Shown in pieces: positions 35,221 to 45,609 of a DNA stretch of 64,000 nucleotides. Source of the stretch: Lysobacter enzymogenes (lineage in GTDB: Bacteria > Pseudomonadota > Gammaproteobacteria > Xanthomonadales > Xanthomonadaceae); assembly GCF_023617245.1 (NCBI RefSeq), contig NZ_CP067396.1, positions 5,800,001 through 5,864,000 on the forward strand, written 5' to 3'. Under the pieces are notes generated by a model. It was given only the letters and a program-made list of their open reading frames with translations, was not told the DNA's origin and made no database searches. Position 1 is the stretch's first letter, and each line of letters opens with the position of its first letter. The position numbers and the translations under genes were made by a program.

Positions 35221-35248
35221 GCACGTCAATCACGAGGGGAATGAGGAC

Positions 35249-35623
35249 ATGGCAAACAAAGAATCCGGCGGCCATACGCCGTTGAGCGCTGAAGTCGCCG
35301 ACAAGCTGCTCGACCTGTTGAGCAAGGACAACGACTTCCGCCAGCTGTTCCAGAAAGACGCCACCGCGGCGCTGGCGCAGGCCGGCCACGCGCCGGCGCA
35401 GGACATGATCGCCAGCGGCAGCTATTCGCCGACCGCCTACGGCTGCATGGCCGCGGCCAACATCGCGACCAAGGCCGAGATCGAAGCCGCGCGCCTGGAG
35501 ATCAAGGGCATGCTGACCTCAGCGGCCTCGCACACCAATCCTCATTGCTTCGAAACCGGGCTGCTCGGCGCCGAGGCGCGCGCCAAGGGCATCGGCGGCA
35601 CCGGCGGCGACGAACCGCTCTGA
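35249..35623 (+). CDS. Putative modified peptide precursor (NHLP-like leader)
   Basis: 124 residues. Residues about 12-47 (LSAEVADKLLDLLSKDNDF then RQLFQKDATAALAQAGH) resemble the nitrile-hydratase alpha-like leader of NHLP-type RiPP precursors. The rest is not an enzyme: it contains Cys66 (AYGCMAAAN), Cys100 (NPHCFETG), several Ser/Thr and a Gly-rich end (GIGGTGGDEPL). It matches what I recall as the putative modified peptide family (TIGR04509). A good AGGGGAATGAGG ribosome-binding site precedes ATG 35249. The last 27 codons overlap, on the opposite strand, the 3' end of the cyclase-like gene. Product structure and cleavage site cannot be read from the sequence. Confidence 0.82.
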   Translation: MANKESGGHTPLSAEVADKLLDLLSKDNDFRQLFQKDATAALAQAGHAPAQDMIASGSYSPTAYGCMAAANIATKAEIEAARLEIKGMLTSAASHTNPHCFETGLLGAEARAKGIGGTGGDEPL

Positions 35624-38184
35624 GGCCAGGCGCGGCGGAAGGCCTCGTCCTGCCGCTGCGCTTCGGCGTCCCGGCCCAGGCGCGCGAGGCTGCGCGCCTG
35701 TTCGCGCAGGGCCAGGGTGGTATCGGCGACGTTGAGGGTCTGCAGCACCTGGCTGCCGCCGGTTTCGATATAGGCGCGGCCGCGGTGCTGCGCCAGCCAG
35801 CGCGCCTCGGCCAGCGCGTCCTCGTCCTGGCCGGCGGCGGCGTAGGCCGCGCGCAGCGCGCTGTGGACCTGGAACAGTTCGTCGCCGCGCAGCAGCGGCC
35901 GGAGCAGGCGGATCGCCTCCTCCGGCTTGCCGTCCAGGCGCAGCTGCCCGGCCTGGACCACGGTCAGCAACTGCGCCAGCAGCGGATCGCCGATCCGCTT
36001 GACCAGCGGCTCCAGCACCGGCAGCAGTTGCCGCGCCACCGCCGCGTCGCCTTCGCGCTGGGCCAGGTAGGCCGCGCTCAGCGCGACGAAGGCCTGTTCG
36101 TTGCGCAGCGGATCGGCCTCGTCGCCGGCCTGCTCGGCGGACTTGCGGCATAGCGTCGCCAGCACCTGGGTGCGCGGCGGGCGGCCGTTCAAGGCGTCCA
36201 CCATCAATCGGATCAGCGCGAACTGGTTGGCCAGCACCGGAGTGCCGGCGACCGCGTCGCGCTCGGCGCGCTGGGCGGCTTTCTCCGCCTCGCCCCAGCG
36301 GCCGCGATCGACCGCGACCGCGATGCGTTCCAGGTTGTTGGTCAGGCCGTCGGTGCTGCTGTCGGTCGGCAGCTTGGCGAGCAGCGCCTGGGCCTCGTCG
36401 AAGCGGCGCAGGGTCGCCAGCGCCGCGGCGCGGCGGCGGTTGGGACCGTAGCGGCCGACCTTCTCGCCCTGCTCGAAGCTGGCCAGCGCGGCCTTGGCGT
36501 CGCCCTGGGCGAGCTGGGCCCGGCCCATCAGTTCGATCGCGCTGCTGCGCAGCGGGTTCTGCGGCGCGGTCGCGGCCTTGGCGAAGCTCAGCGTCTCGCC
36601 GAAGCGGTTGGCGGCGAACGCGGCCCAGGCGTAGTTGTAGTGGCCGGCGTAATAGTCCGGGTACAGGCCGGCCAGCAGCTTCCACTGCGCCGGCGCGCGC
36701 AGCGCCGGCTGCGGGCCGTACTCGGACGACCACGCGTCCAGGTACAGCGCATCGCGCGGCGCCAGATGCGAGCGCAGCGCGACCGCTTTTTCCAGGTACG
36801 GCTGGGCGCGGCGGTTGTCGGCGTCGCCGACGTGCACGCGCAGCGCGCCGAGGTAGGCCAGGGCGAATTCCGGGTCCAGGGCGATGGCCTGGTCGAAGTA
36901 GCGCAGCGCCTCGGCCTGGCGGCGCTCGCCGTAGGCCTTCAGGCCCAGGGCGTAGGCGCGCAGCGCGTCGAGGTTCTTGGTCGCGACCTTGGGCAGCGGC
37001 TCGGAGTCGCGCTCGATCGACTTCATCGCCTCGCCGAGCTTCTCGCGCAGCCCGGCGGTGACGCTGTCGATCGAGGCGAGCGTGGATTCCTTGCCGTGGC
37101 CGTCGGCGGATTCGGCGTAGACCGTGGTCTGGGTGTGCGGGTCGATGACCTCGGCGCTGACCCGCACCCGCCCGCCGACTTCGGCCACGGTCGGCAGGAT
37201 CACCGCGCGCGCGCCGTCGCGCAGCGCGATCTCCGAGGCGATGGCGCGGTCGAGCGTGGTGTCGGGCTGGCGCTGCATGCGCTGCAGGGTGTCGCGCGCC
37301 TTCAGGTCGCTGAGCACGTTGACGTAGCGCGACTGCTCCAGGCTGATGCGGAAGGCCTGTTCCAGCGAATCGTCGAGCACGTTCTGGCCGGTGAGGTTGC
37401 GCAGGTCGCCGACCACCACCCAGTCGCGCTGGCTGAAGGCGATCGCCGGCTGCGGCCGGGTCGCGAACCAGGCGCCGGTACCGATCATCGCCAGCACCGC
37501 GACCTCGGCGGCCAACGCCGCCGGCCGCCGCCACAGCGGGATGTCGCGCCAGGCCTTGGGCCCGTTCGGCGGCGCGCGCAGCGGGGCGATGCCGGGTTCG
37601 CCGACCTCGTAGATCTCCTGCGGCTCGGGCACGCCCTTGAAGCGCCAGCGCCCGTGCGATTTCCACAGCAGTTGCTGGCCGCGTTCGCCGAGCTCGCGCG
37701 CGGCGCGGTGCGCCAGCGGCTCGGCCACCGCCGACAGCAGGATCTGGCCCGGCCGCGCGGTCGCCATCAGCCGGCCGGCCATCGGCTTGGCCAGGCCTTC
37801 GACTTCCACCGGCTTGGCGCCGACCTTGACCGCCTCGTCGCTGTTGCGCCAGGTCAGCACTTCGCCGACATGCAGGCCGGCGCGGGCCTTGAGTTCGAAC
37901 TTGCGCGCCGCGCCGATCTCGCGCAGGCCGCGGGCGTAGTCCAGGGCGAAGCCGAGGCCGTCGATCGGCCGCTCGAACAACAGCAGCAGGCCGTCGGAGC
38001 GGTCGATCAAACGCCCGCGCCAGCGCTGCTGCAACGCCAGCACCAGGCGGTCGTGTTCGCGGAACAGCTCCGCCGCCGGACCGTCGCCGATGCGCTCGAC
38101 CAGGGTGGTCGAGTCGCACAGGTCGGTCAGCAGCAGGGTGCGCAGCTGCGGGCCGTCGGCATCGGGGCGGTGGGCATCGTTCAT
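35542..38184 (-). CDS. Putative peptide modification system cyclase (class III cyclase homology, TM, TPR)
   Basis: 880 residues. A class III nucleotidyl cyclase-like domain (about 13-160) is followed by a PpR/Ala linker, one membrane segment (about 220-242, LAAEVAVLAMIGTGAWFA), a domain with DLRNLTGQNVLDDSLEQAF that resembles FlgO/TolB-type sensor regions, and a long run of TPR-like helical repeats to the C-terminus. Metal-binding Asp21 (LTDLCDST) and Asp64 (RSDGLLLLF) are present. The substrate Lys, second specificity Asp and transition-state Asn positions are Ile60, Glu127 and Pro134, while Arg138 is kept, so activity is doubtful. It matches what I recall as TIGR04510, found beside TIGR04509 peptides. 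The stop lies inside the precursor gene; the GGDEF gene ends 22 bases upstream. Confidence 0.85.
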   Translation of the reverse strand: MNDAHRPDADGPQLRTLLLTDLCDSTTLVERIGDGPAAELFREHDRLVLALQQRWRGRLIDRSDGLLLLFERPIDGLGFALDYARGLREIGAARKFELKARAGLHVGEVLTWRNSDEAVKVGAKPVEVEGLAKPMAGRLMATARPGQILLSAVAEPLAHRAARELGERGQQLLWKSHGRWRFKGVPEPQEIYEVGEPGIAPLRAPPNGPKAWRDIPLWRRPAALAAEVAVLAMIGTGAWFATRPQPAIAFSQRDWVVVGDLRNLTGQNVLDDSLEQAFRISLEQSRYVNVLSDLKARDTLQRMQRQPDTTLDRAIASEIALRDGARAVILPTVAEVGGRVRVSAEVIDPHTQTTVYAESADGHGKESTLASIDSVTAGLREKLGEAMKSIERDSEPLPKVATKNLDALRAYALGLKAYGERRQAEALRYFDQAIALDPEFALAYLGALRVHVGDADNRRAQPYLEKAVALRSHLAPRDALYLDAWSSEYGPQPALRAPAQWKLLAGLYPDYYAGHYNYAWAAFAANRFGETLSFAKAATAPQNPLRSSAIELMGRAQLAQGDAKAALASFEQGEKVGRYGPNRRRAAALATLRRFDEAQALLAKLPTDSSTDGLTNNLERIAVAVDRGRWGEAEKAAQRAERDAVAGTPVLANQFALIRLMVDALNGRPPRTQVLATLCRKSAEQAGDEADPLRNEQAFVALSAAYLAQREGDAAVARQLLPVLEPLVKRIGDPLLAQLLTVVQAGQLRLDGKPEEAIRLLRPLLRGDELFQVHSALRAAYAAAGQDEDALAEARWLAQHRGRAYIETGGSQVLQTLNVADTTLALREQARSLARLGRDAEAQRQDEAFRRAWPQSGSSPPVPPMPLARASAPSSPVSKQ

Positions 38185-38206
38185 CGCGGCTTCCTGGTCG
38201 CGCCGC

Positions 38207-39256
38207 TCAGACGGCGCTGAGCTCGGCGTCCTGCCAATGCACGCGATTGCCGCCCAGGCGCTTGGCCTGGTAGAGCGCGGCGTCGGCCTGGGCGTACCAA
38301 TCGTTCCAGTCGCGCTTGGCGCTGACCAGGCAGGCGCCGACGCTGACCGGGCAGATCGTCGGCGGCGACTGCGGGATCATCAGCAGCCCGTGCACGGTGT
38401 GGACGATGAAGTCGGCGAAGCGCATCACGTCCTGGCGGGTGCGCGCGGCGACCAGCAGGCAGAACTCGTCGCCGCCGAGGCGGCAGGCGATGTCCTCCAC
38501 CCCGGCCACCGAGCGCAGGATGTTGGCCACGCTCTGCAGCACGCGGTCGCCGGCGAGGTGGCCGTGTTCGTCGTTGACCTGCTTGAAGCGGTCGCAATCG
38601 ATCAGCACCAGGCCCAGGGTCTCGGCCAGGCCGGCGGCGCGCGCGTCCTGCAGGTGCAGGGTCAGGCCGCGCCGGTTGTACAGGCCGGTGAGGTCGTCGG
38701 TGCGCACCAGCTCTTCGGTCTGGTTGAGCTGGTGGGTGGTCGCGTAGAGGCTGTCGAGCGCGGCTTCCAGGTCCTGGTTGCGGCGGCGCAGGCGGCGGAT
38801 CAGGCTTTGTTCGTTGAACACCACGCGCATGATCGCGCGGCGCAGGAAGTAGGAGACCAGCGAGGGGTCGCGATCGACCAGGCGCTGGAATTCCTCGTGG
38901 CGCAGCTCCACCAGCAGGCCGTCGGTGGCGGCGATGGCGTCGGCGCTGCGGGCGTGGTCGCCGATCAGCAGGCCGAGTTCGCCGAAGAATTCGCGCACGC
39001 CCAGGCGCTTGGTGACCAGGTCGTCGCCGAAGTCGAGCACGATCGCGCCGCGCGCGATCACGAACATGGTGGTGCCCAGTTCGCCGCGGCGGAACAGCAC
39101 CTGCCCGGCCTCGACCCGGCGCGGGCGGCCGATCTCGGCGAACAGTTCGAATTCGCCCGGCGTCAGCACCGCCATCGCCACATCCGTCGGCGCCGCGGTC
39201 ATCGCCGAATTGTCGGTATCGCGGCCCGCCGATGGCGCCGCCATGTCGCGATTCAT
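38207..39256 (-). CDS. Diguanylate cyclase with cyclic-nucleotide-binding domain
   Basis: 349 residues. A Crp/cNMP-binding domain (ELFAEIGRPRRVEAGQVLFRRGELGTTMFVIARG ... FFGELGLLIGD) is followed by a coiled linker and a GGDEF domain: DDLTGLYNRRGL, DCDRFKQVNDEHGHLAGD and the intact RLGGDEFCLL. The product-inhibition I-site RxxD is GVED here, so feedback by c-di-GMP is unlikely. The domain order suggests cyclic-nucleotide control of c-di-GMP synthesis. It ends 22 bases before the cyclase-like gene on the same strand, so the two are probably an operon. ATG 39256 has GGGGAGA upstream. Confidence 0.9.
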   Translation of the reverse strand: MNRDMAAPSAGRDTDNSAMTAAPTDVAMAVLTPGEFELFAEIGRPRRVEAGQVLFRRGELGTTMFVIARGAIVLDFGDDLVTKRLGVREFFGELGLLIGDHARSADAIAATDGLLVELRHEEFQRLVDRDPSLVSYFLRRAIMRVVFNEQSLIRRLRRRNQDLEAALDSLYATTHQLNQTEELVRTDDLTGLYNRRGLTLHLQDARAAGLAETLGLVLIDCDRFKQVNDEHGHLAGDRVLQSVANILRSVAGVEDIACRLGGDEFCLLVAARTRQDVMRFADFIVHTVHGLLMIPQSPPTICPVSVGACLVSAKRDWNDWYAQADAALYQAKRLGGNRVHWQDAELSAV

Positions 39257-39665
39257 CCCGATCTCCCCGCGCCCCACATCCCCTGTGGAGCCTTGACGGC
39301 AGGATAACACCTGGTCTGTGCAGCTAACGCTGGCAGGGGGGAGAAGCGGCCACCCCTCGCGCTCGCCCTCGCCGCACATACATACACACTCGACCCCATG
39401 GCCGGGGAGTGTAATCCCCGGGCGCCGCGCAACATCCGGGTCGGGCGTTGCGCGTACGCAACGCTCGCGCCTGCGCGCTCGCCTCGGGCGCGGGGTGTCG
39501 CGACTGCGGAACTGAATCGCTCATCGTGCGCCTGGGGCGTCCAGCGGCGCGCGGGCCGCAGGCGCACATGCGGCGCGCCGCCACGCACATGGCCTTCGGC
39601 ACTGCGCCGCCGGCCGCGCGCTGTTCATATTCAACCCTCGACTGTCACGGAAACGGAGAACCGCC
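39257..39665. other. Divergent intergenic region between the GGDEF and S9 peptidase genes
   Basis: 409 bp. CGGAAACGGAG precedes the S9 peptidase ATG. A/T-richer sequence around 39628-39640 (GTTCATATTCAACC) may hold that gene's -10. No repeats of the families seen elsewhere and no credible gene were found. Confidence 0.45.
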
Positions 39666-41741
39666 ATGCCCATCCATCCGCCCTCGCTCGCGTCGCGTAC
39701 CGGCCTCGCCCTGGGCCTGTCGCTGGCGCTGGCCGCGCCCGCCTTCGCCGCGAGCGCCGCCTCCGCCGACGGCGAACTGATCCCGCGCTCGGCGCTGTTC
39801 GGCAATCCCGAACGCAGCGGCGCGCAGATCAGCCCCGACGGCCGCTACCTGAGCTGGCTGGCGCCGGTGAACGGGGTCATGAACGTGTGGGTGGCGCCGG
39901 CCGGCGAACCGGCCAAGGCGCGCGCGGTCACCGACGACGCCGCGCGCGGCATCCGCAGCTACGCCTGGAGCTACCGCAGCGGCACCCTGCTGTACCTGCG
40001 CGACAGCGGCGGCGACGAGAACTTCCACCTGTATTCGGTCGATGTCGCCCAACCCGGCGCGGCGCGCGACCTCACCCCGTATCCCAAGACCCGCGCCTCG
40101 CTGGTCCGCCTCGCCCATCGCCATCCCGACCGCATCCTGGTCGGCATGAACGACCGCGACCCGAAGTGGCACGACCTGTACGAGGTCGACCTCGGCAGCG
40201 GCCAGCGCAAGCTCGCGCTGCAGAACAACGACCGCCTCGCCGGTTACCTCGCCGACGGCGACCTCAAGGTCGGCCGCGCCACCCGCTCGCGCGAGGACGG
40301 CGGCAGCGAGCTGCTCGCCAGCGACGGCAAGGGCGGCTGGAAGGTGGTCGACACGGTCCCGTTCGAGGACAGCCAGACCACCGAGTACGAGGGCTACAGC
40401 GACGACGGCCAGCTGCTATACCTGACCGACTCGCGCGGCCGCGACACCGCCGCGCTGTACGCCATCGACGCGGCCGGCAAGAAATCGCTGCTGCTCGAAG
40501 ACGCCCGCGCCGACGTCGGCGCGCGCCTGACCGACCCGGCCAGCGACCGGGTCCAGGCGGCCTCGGTCTATTACCTGCGCCAGCAGTGGAAACCGCTCGA
40601 CCCGGCCATCGGCAAGGACCTGCGGTGGCTGCAGGACAAGCTCGGCGCCGGCGAAGTCTCGGTCGCCTCGCGCAGCCTCGACGACAAGACCTGGGTGGTG
40701 AACTACGGCGCCGCCGAGGAACCCGGCACCACCTATCTGTATCGCCGCGGCGGCGCCGCGCCCGAACTGACCCGGCTGTTCTCCACCCGCCCGGCGCTGG
40801 ACGGCCAGCCGCTGGTGCCGATGTGGCCGGTCGAGATCCCCTCGCGCGACGGCAAGACCCTGGTCAGCTACCTCACCCTGCCCAAGAGCGCCGACGCCGA
40901 CGGCGACGGCAAGCCCGACAAGCCGGTGCCGCTGGTGCTGCTGGTGCACGGCGGACCGTGGGCGCGCGACTACTACGGCTACAACGCCGGCTCGCAGTGG
41001 CTGGCCAACCGCGGCTACGCGACGCTGCGGGTCAACTACCGCGGCTCCACCGGCTTCGGCAAGAACTTCATCAACGCCGGCGACGGCGAATGGGCCGGCA
41101 AGATGCACGACGACCTGATCGACGCGGTCGACTGGGCGGTCAAGCAAGGCGTCAGCAAGAAGGAAGACGTGGCGATCATGGGCGGCAGCTACGGCGGCTA
41201 CGCCACCCTGGTCGGCCTGACCTTCACCCCCGACACGTTCAAGTGCGGCGTCGACATCGTCGGCCCGTCCAACCTGGAAACCCTGCTCAAGACCATCCCG
41301 CCGTACTGGGCCAGCATCTTCGAACAGTTCGCCCGGCGCATGGGCGACCCGCGCACCGAAGCCGGGCGCAAGCAACTGGCCGAACGCTCGCCGATCGCGC
41401 GCGTGGACCAGATTTCCAAGCCGCTGCTGATCGGCCAGGGCGCCAACGACCCGCGCGTCAACCAGGCCGAGAGCGACCAGATCGTCGAGGCGATGCGCAA
41501 GAAGAACATCCCGGTCACCTACGTGCTGTTCCCCGACGAAGGCCACGGCTTCGCCCGGCCGGAGAACTCGATGGCGTTCAACGCGGTCGCCGAAGGCTTC
41601 CTGGCGCAGTGCCTGGGCGGACGCGCGCAGCCGATCGGCGGCGACTTCAAGGGTTCGAGCATCTCGGTGCCGGCCGGCGCGGACGGGGTCAAGGGACTCA
41701 GCGAGGCGCTGAAGACGCACACCCAGCAAGTCAAGAAGTAA
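39666..41741 (+). CDS. Secreted S9-family prolyl oligopeptidase-like peptidase
   Basis: 691 residues with a Sec signal (LASRTGLALGLSLALAAPAF, cleavage near AFA-AS). An N-terminal beta-propeller with repeated WxxSPDGRYL-type blades is followed by an alpha/beta hydrolase domain: VLLVHGGPWARDYYG, nucleophile Ser508 in GGSYGGYATL, and the catalytic His in FPDEGHGFARPEN. An Asp-rich DADGDGKPDKP insert may bind calcium. It probably trims peptides in the periplasm or outside. Preceded by a clear ribosome-binding site. Confidence 0.93.
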   Translation: MPIHPPSLASRTGLALGLSLALAAPAFAASAASADGELIPRSALFGNPERSGAQISPDGRYLSWLAPVNGVMNVWVAPAGEPAKARAVTDDAARGIRSYAWSYRSGTLLYLRDSGGDENFHLYSVDVAQPGAARDLTPYPKTRASLVRLAHRHPDRILVGMNDRDPKWHDLYEVDLGSGQRKLALQNNDRLAGYLADGDLKVGRATRSREDGGSELLASDGKGGWKVVDTVPFEDSQTTEYEGYSDDGQLLYLTDSRGRDTAALYAIDAAGKKSLLLEDARADVGARLTDPASDRVQAASVYYLRQQWKPLDPAIGKDLRWLQDKLGAGEVSVASRSLDDKTWVVNYGAAEEPGTTYLYRRGGAAPELTRLFSTRPALDGQPLVPMWPVEIPSRDGKTLVSYLTLPKSADADGDGKPDKPVPLVLLVHGGPWARDYYGYNAGSQWLANRGYATLRVNYRGSTGFGKNFINAGDGEWAGKMHDDLIDAVDWAVKQGVSKKEDVAIMGGSYGGYATLVGLTFTPDTFKCGVDIVGPSNLETLLKTIPPYWASIFEQFARRMGDPRTEAGRKQLAERSPIARVDQISKPLLIGQGANDPRVNQAESDQIVEAMRKKNIPVTYVLFPDEGHGFARPENSMAFNAVAEGFLAQCLGGRAQPIGGDFKGSSISVPAGADGVKGLSEALKTHTQQVKK

Positions 41742-41963
41742 GCCGCCCGCTCGCGCGCAAGCGGCCGCCGACGGGCCGGCGCCGGACACGGCGCCGGTCC
41801 GTCCGGATCGGCCCCGGTGCGACCGCCAACTGCGACCTGGCGTGCAGAACGAAGCAGGCAAGCGCCCGCCTGTGCGCCCGGACATCGTGCCGGCGCGGTT
41901 CTTTCTCTACTGTCGGGCAGGCCGGACAGTCGGTCCGGCGTCGAACCGGAGAAGGAATTCGCC

Positions 41964-42197
41964 ATGAAACTATCGACCTGCGCCGCGCTGGCGCTGACCC
42001 TGGGCCTGTCGGGCATCGCCGCGGCGGCCGACGGCCCGAGCCGGGCCGCGAACGCGATCGCGCCGCTGTACTGGCACTGCATCTATCAGTCCGAGAACGG
42101 CGGCGTGTACGAATTCGTGCAACGCGGCCGTTGCGCCCTGATCGTGAATCACCAGACCCTCGGCCAGCTGAGCTTGATCGACGCCTACCAGGCCTGA
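41964..42197 (+). CDS. Small secreted protein of 77 residues, unknown
   Basis: A signal peptide (MKLSTCAALALTLGLSGIAA, cleavage after AAA) gives a mature protein of about 54 residues: IAPLYWHCIYQSENGGVYEF then RGRCALIVNHQTLGQLSLID. Two Cys may form a disulfide. GGAGAAGG precedes the ATG at good spacing. No family recognised; a small toxin-like, inhibitor or structural role are all open. Confidence 0.6.
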   Translation: MKLSTCAALALTLGLSGIAAAADGPSRAANAIAPLYWHCIYQSENGGVYEFVQRGRCALIVNHQTLGQLSLIDAYQA

Positions 42198-42255
42198 TCG
42201 CCGGCGGCCGGCGCGTTCGCGCCGCGACCGCGACCGCGACCGCGACGGCAACGAA

Positions 42256-42291
42256 CGACGAAGGGCTCCTCGCGGAGCCCTTCGTCTTGTT
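42256..42291. terminator. Bidirectional terminator between the small secreted gene and aceA
   Basis: GACGAAGGGCTCC, a short loop and GGAGCCCTTCGTC form a 13-bp stem followed by TTGTT, between two convergent genes. Confidence 0.75.
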
Positions 42292-42356
42292 GCCTTGGCT
42301 TATCCGCTTCGCTTACGCGCTGGGTTCGTCCGCTGCCTCGGCGAGCGTCGGGCGGC

Positions 42357-43658
42357 TCAGGCCGCCGCCTTCTTCGACTCGTGGAACTGCTCTTCCTCGG
42401 TCGAGCCCTTCAGCGCCACCGTCGAGGACTGGCCGCCCTGGATGGTCTGGGTCACCGCGTCGAAGTAGCCGGTGCCGACCTCGCGCTGGTGCTTGACCGC
42501 GGTGAAGCCCTTCTCGGCCGCGGCGAACTCGGCTTCCTGCAGCTCCACGAACGCGCTCATCTGCCGGCGCGCGTAGCCGTGGGCGAGGTTGAACATGCCG
42601 TAGTTGAGGCTGTGGAAACCGGCCAGGGTGATGAACTGGAACTTGTAGCCGTAAGTCGCGATTTCCTTCTGGAACTTGGCGATGGTGGCGTCGTCCAGGT
42701 TCTTCTTCCAGTTGAAGCTCGGCGAGCAGTTGTAGGCCAGCAGCTTGCCCGGGAACTGGGCGTGGATCGCTTCGGCGAACTTGCGCGCGAACTCCAGATC
42801 CGGCTTGCCGGTCTCGCACCACACCAGGTCGGCGTACGGCGCGTACGCCAGGCCGCGGCTGATCGCCTGATCCAGGCCGTTGCGGGTCTTGTAGAACCCT
42901 TCGTTGGTGCGTTCGCCGGTGGTGAACGGCTGATCGTTCGGGTCGATGTCGGCGGTCAGCAGGTCGGCGGCTTCGGCGTCGGTGCGCGCGACGATTAGCG
43001 TCGGCACGCCCATCACATCCGCGGCCAGGCGCGCGGCGACCAGCTTCTCGACCGCTTCGCGGGTCGGCACCAGCACCTTGCCGCCCATGTGGCCGCACTT
43101 CTTGACCGAGGCCAGCTGATCTTCGAAATGCACGCCCGAGGCGCCGGCTTCGATCATGCCCTTCATCAGTTCGAAGGCGTTGAGCACGCCGCCGAAACCG
43201 GCTTCGGCGTCGGCGACGATCGGCTGCAGGAAGTCGATGTCGCCGGTACCTTCCGCGCACTGGATCTGATCGGCGCGCAGTAGGGTGTTGTTGATCCGAC
43301 GCACGACCTGCGGCACCGAATTGGCCGGGTACAGCGACTGGTCGGGGTACATCTCGCCGGCGATGTTGGCATCCGCCGCCACCTGCCAGCCCGACAGGTA
43401 GATCGCCTTGAGCCCCGCCTTGACCTGCTGCATGGCCTGGTTGCCGGTCAGCGCGCCGAGCGCGTTGACGAAGTCCTCGGTGTGCAGCGAGTTCCACAGC
43501 TTGGCGGCGCCGAGCTTGGCGATGGAGTGTTCGACCGGCACGGTGCCGCGCAGGCGCACCACGTCTTCGGCCGAGTACGGGCGGGTGATGCCGGCCCAAC
43601 GCGGGTCGGTGGCCCATTCGTGGCGCAGTTGGTCGGCGGTCGGCAGCGTGTGGCTCAT
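42357..43658 (-). CDS. aceA: Isocitrate lyase
   Basis: Splits isocitrate into glyoxylate and succinate in the glyoxylate shunt. The 433 residues carry the catalytic KKCGHMGGKVL motif (about 186-196), DFLQPIVADAEAGFGG, VARTDAEAADLLTADID and NCSPSFNWKK. It lies 184 bp downstream of aceB on the same strand, with a 113 bp repeat between them. Confidence 0.97.
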   Translation of the reverse strand: MSHTLPTADQLRHEWATDPRWAGITRPYSAEDVVRLRGTVPVEHSIAKLGAAKLWNSLHTEDFVNALGALTGNQAMQQVKAGLKAIYLSGWQVAADANIAGEMYPDQSLYPANSVPQVVRRINNTLLRADQIQCAEGTGDIDFLQPIVADAEAGFGGVLNAFELMKGMIEAGASGVHFEDQLASVKKCGHMGGKVLVPTREAVEKLVAARLAADVMGVPTLIVARTDAEAADLLTADIDPNDQPFTTGERTNEGFYKTRNGLDQAISRGLAYAPYADLVWCETGKPDLEFARKFAEAIHAQFPGKLLAYNCSPSFNWKKNLDDATIAKFQKEIATYGYKFQFITLAGFHSLNYGMFNLAHGYARRQMSAFVELQEAEFAAAEKGFTAVKHQREVGTGYFDAVTQTIQGGQSSTVALKGSTEEEQFHESKKAAA

Positions 43659-43725
43659 GACATCGATTCCTTGCGTGTGGGTCGTAGCGACGTGGGTATG
43701 GGTGAGGCGGGTGCTGGAGGTCCGA

Positions 43726-43838
43726 CTGTAGGAGCGACGCGAGTCGCGACCACGGGGTTGCGCACTCGCGTCGCAAGCGTGGTTTCGCGGTCGCGGCTCG
43801 TGACCGAAGGAAATCCCTTTGGGACGCCGCTCCTACAG
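43726..43838. repeat. 113-bp REP-type double unit between aceB and aceA
   Basis: Starts CTGTAGGAGCGACGCGAGTC, contains GTGACCGAAGGAAATCCCTT, and ends CGCCGCTCCTACAG. It is about 90% identical, in the same orientation, to the unit at 46590-46702, so direct repeats bracket aceB and the LysR gene. Confidence 0.88.
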
Positions 43839-43842
43839 GTAG

Positions 43843-45477
<1,635 letters not shown>

Positions 45478-45544
45478 GGTGCGACTCCTGTGGGGGAGGA
45501 CCGCTCCCAGCGAGCGAGTCCCTGGACCAGACCATGCGGCGGCG

Positions 45545-45609
45545 TGTTGTATTTGACAATCAAGTTTTTTCAATGCATATCATTTGCTTAGCTTATATAT
45601 GGAATTCAC
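45545..45609. promoter_or_regulatory. A/T-rich divergent promoter region of aceB and the LysR gene
   Basis: A 65 bp patch of low GC stands out from the surrounding sequence. It contains TTGACA at 45553-45558, and on the minus strand TTGAAA with a 16 bp spacer to TACAAC, oriented toward aceB. TATATAT at 45594-45600 may be the -10 of the LysR gene. This is the expected place for LysR binding sites. Confidence 0.5.

Noticed and set aside
35519..38119. 866-residue frame overlapping the cyclase-like gene on the same strand
   Set aside because: Arg/Pro/Ala-rich shadow in another frame; the true frame has cyclase and TPR features.
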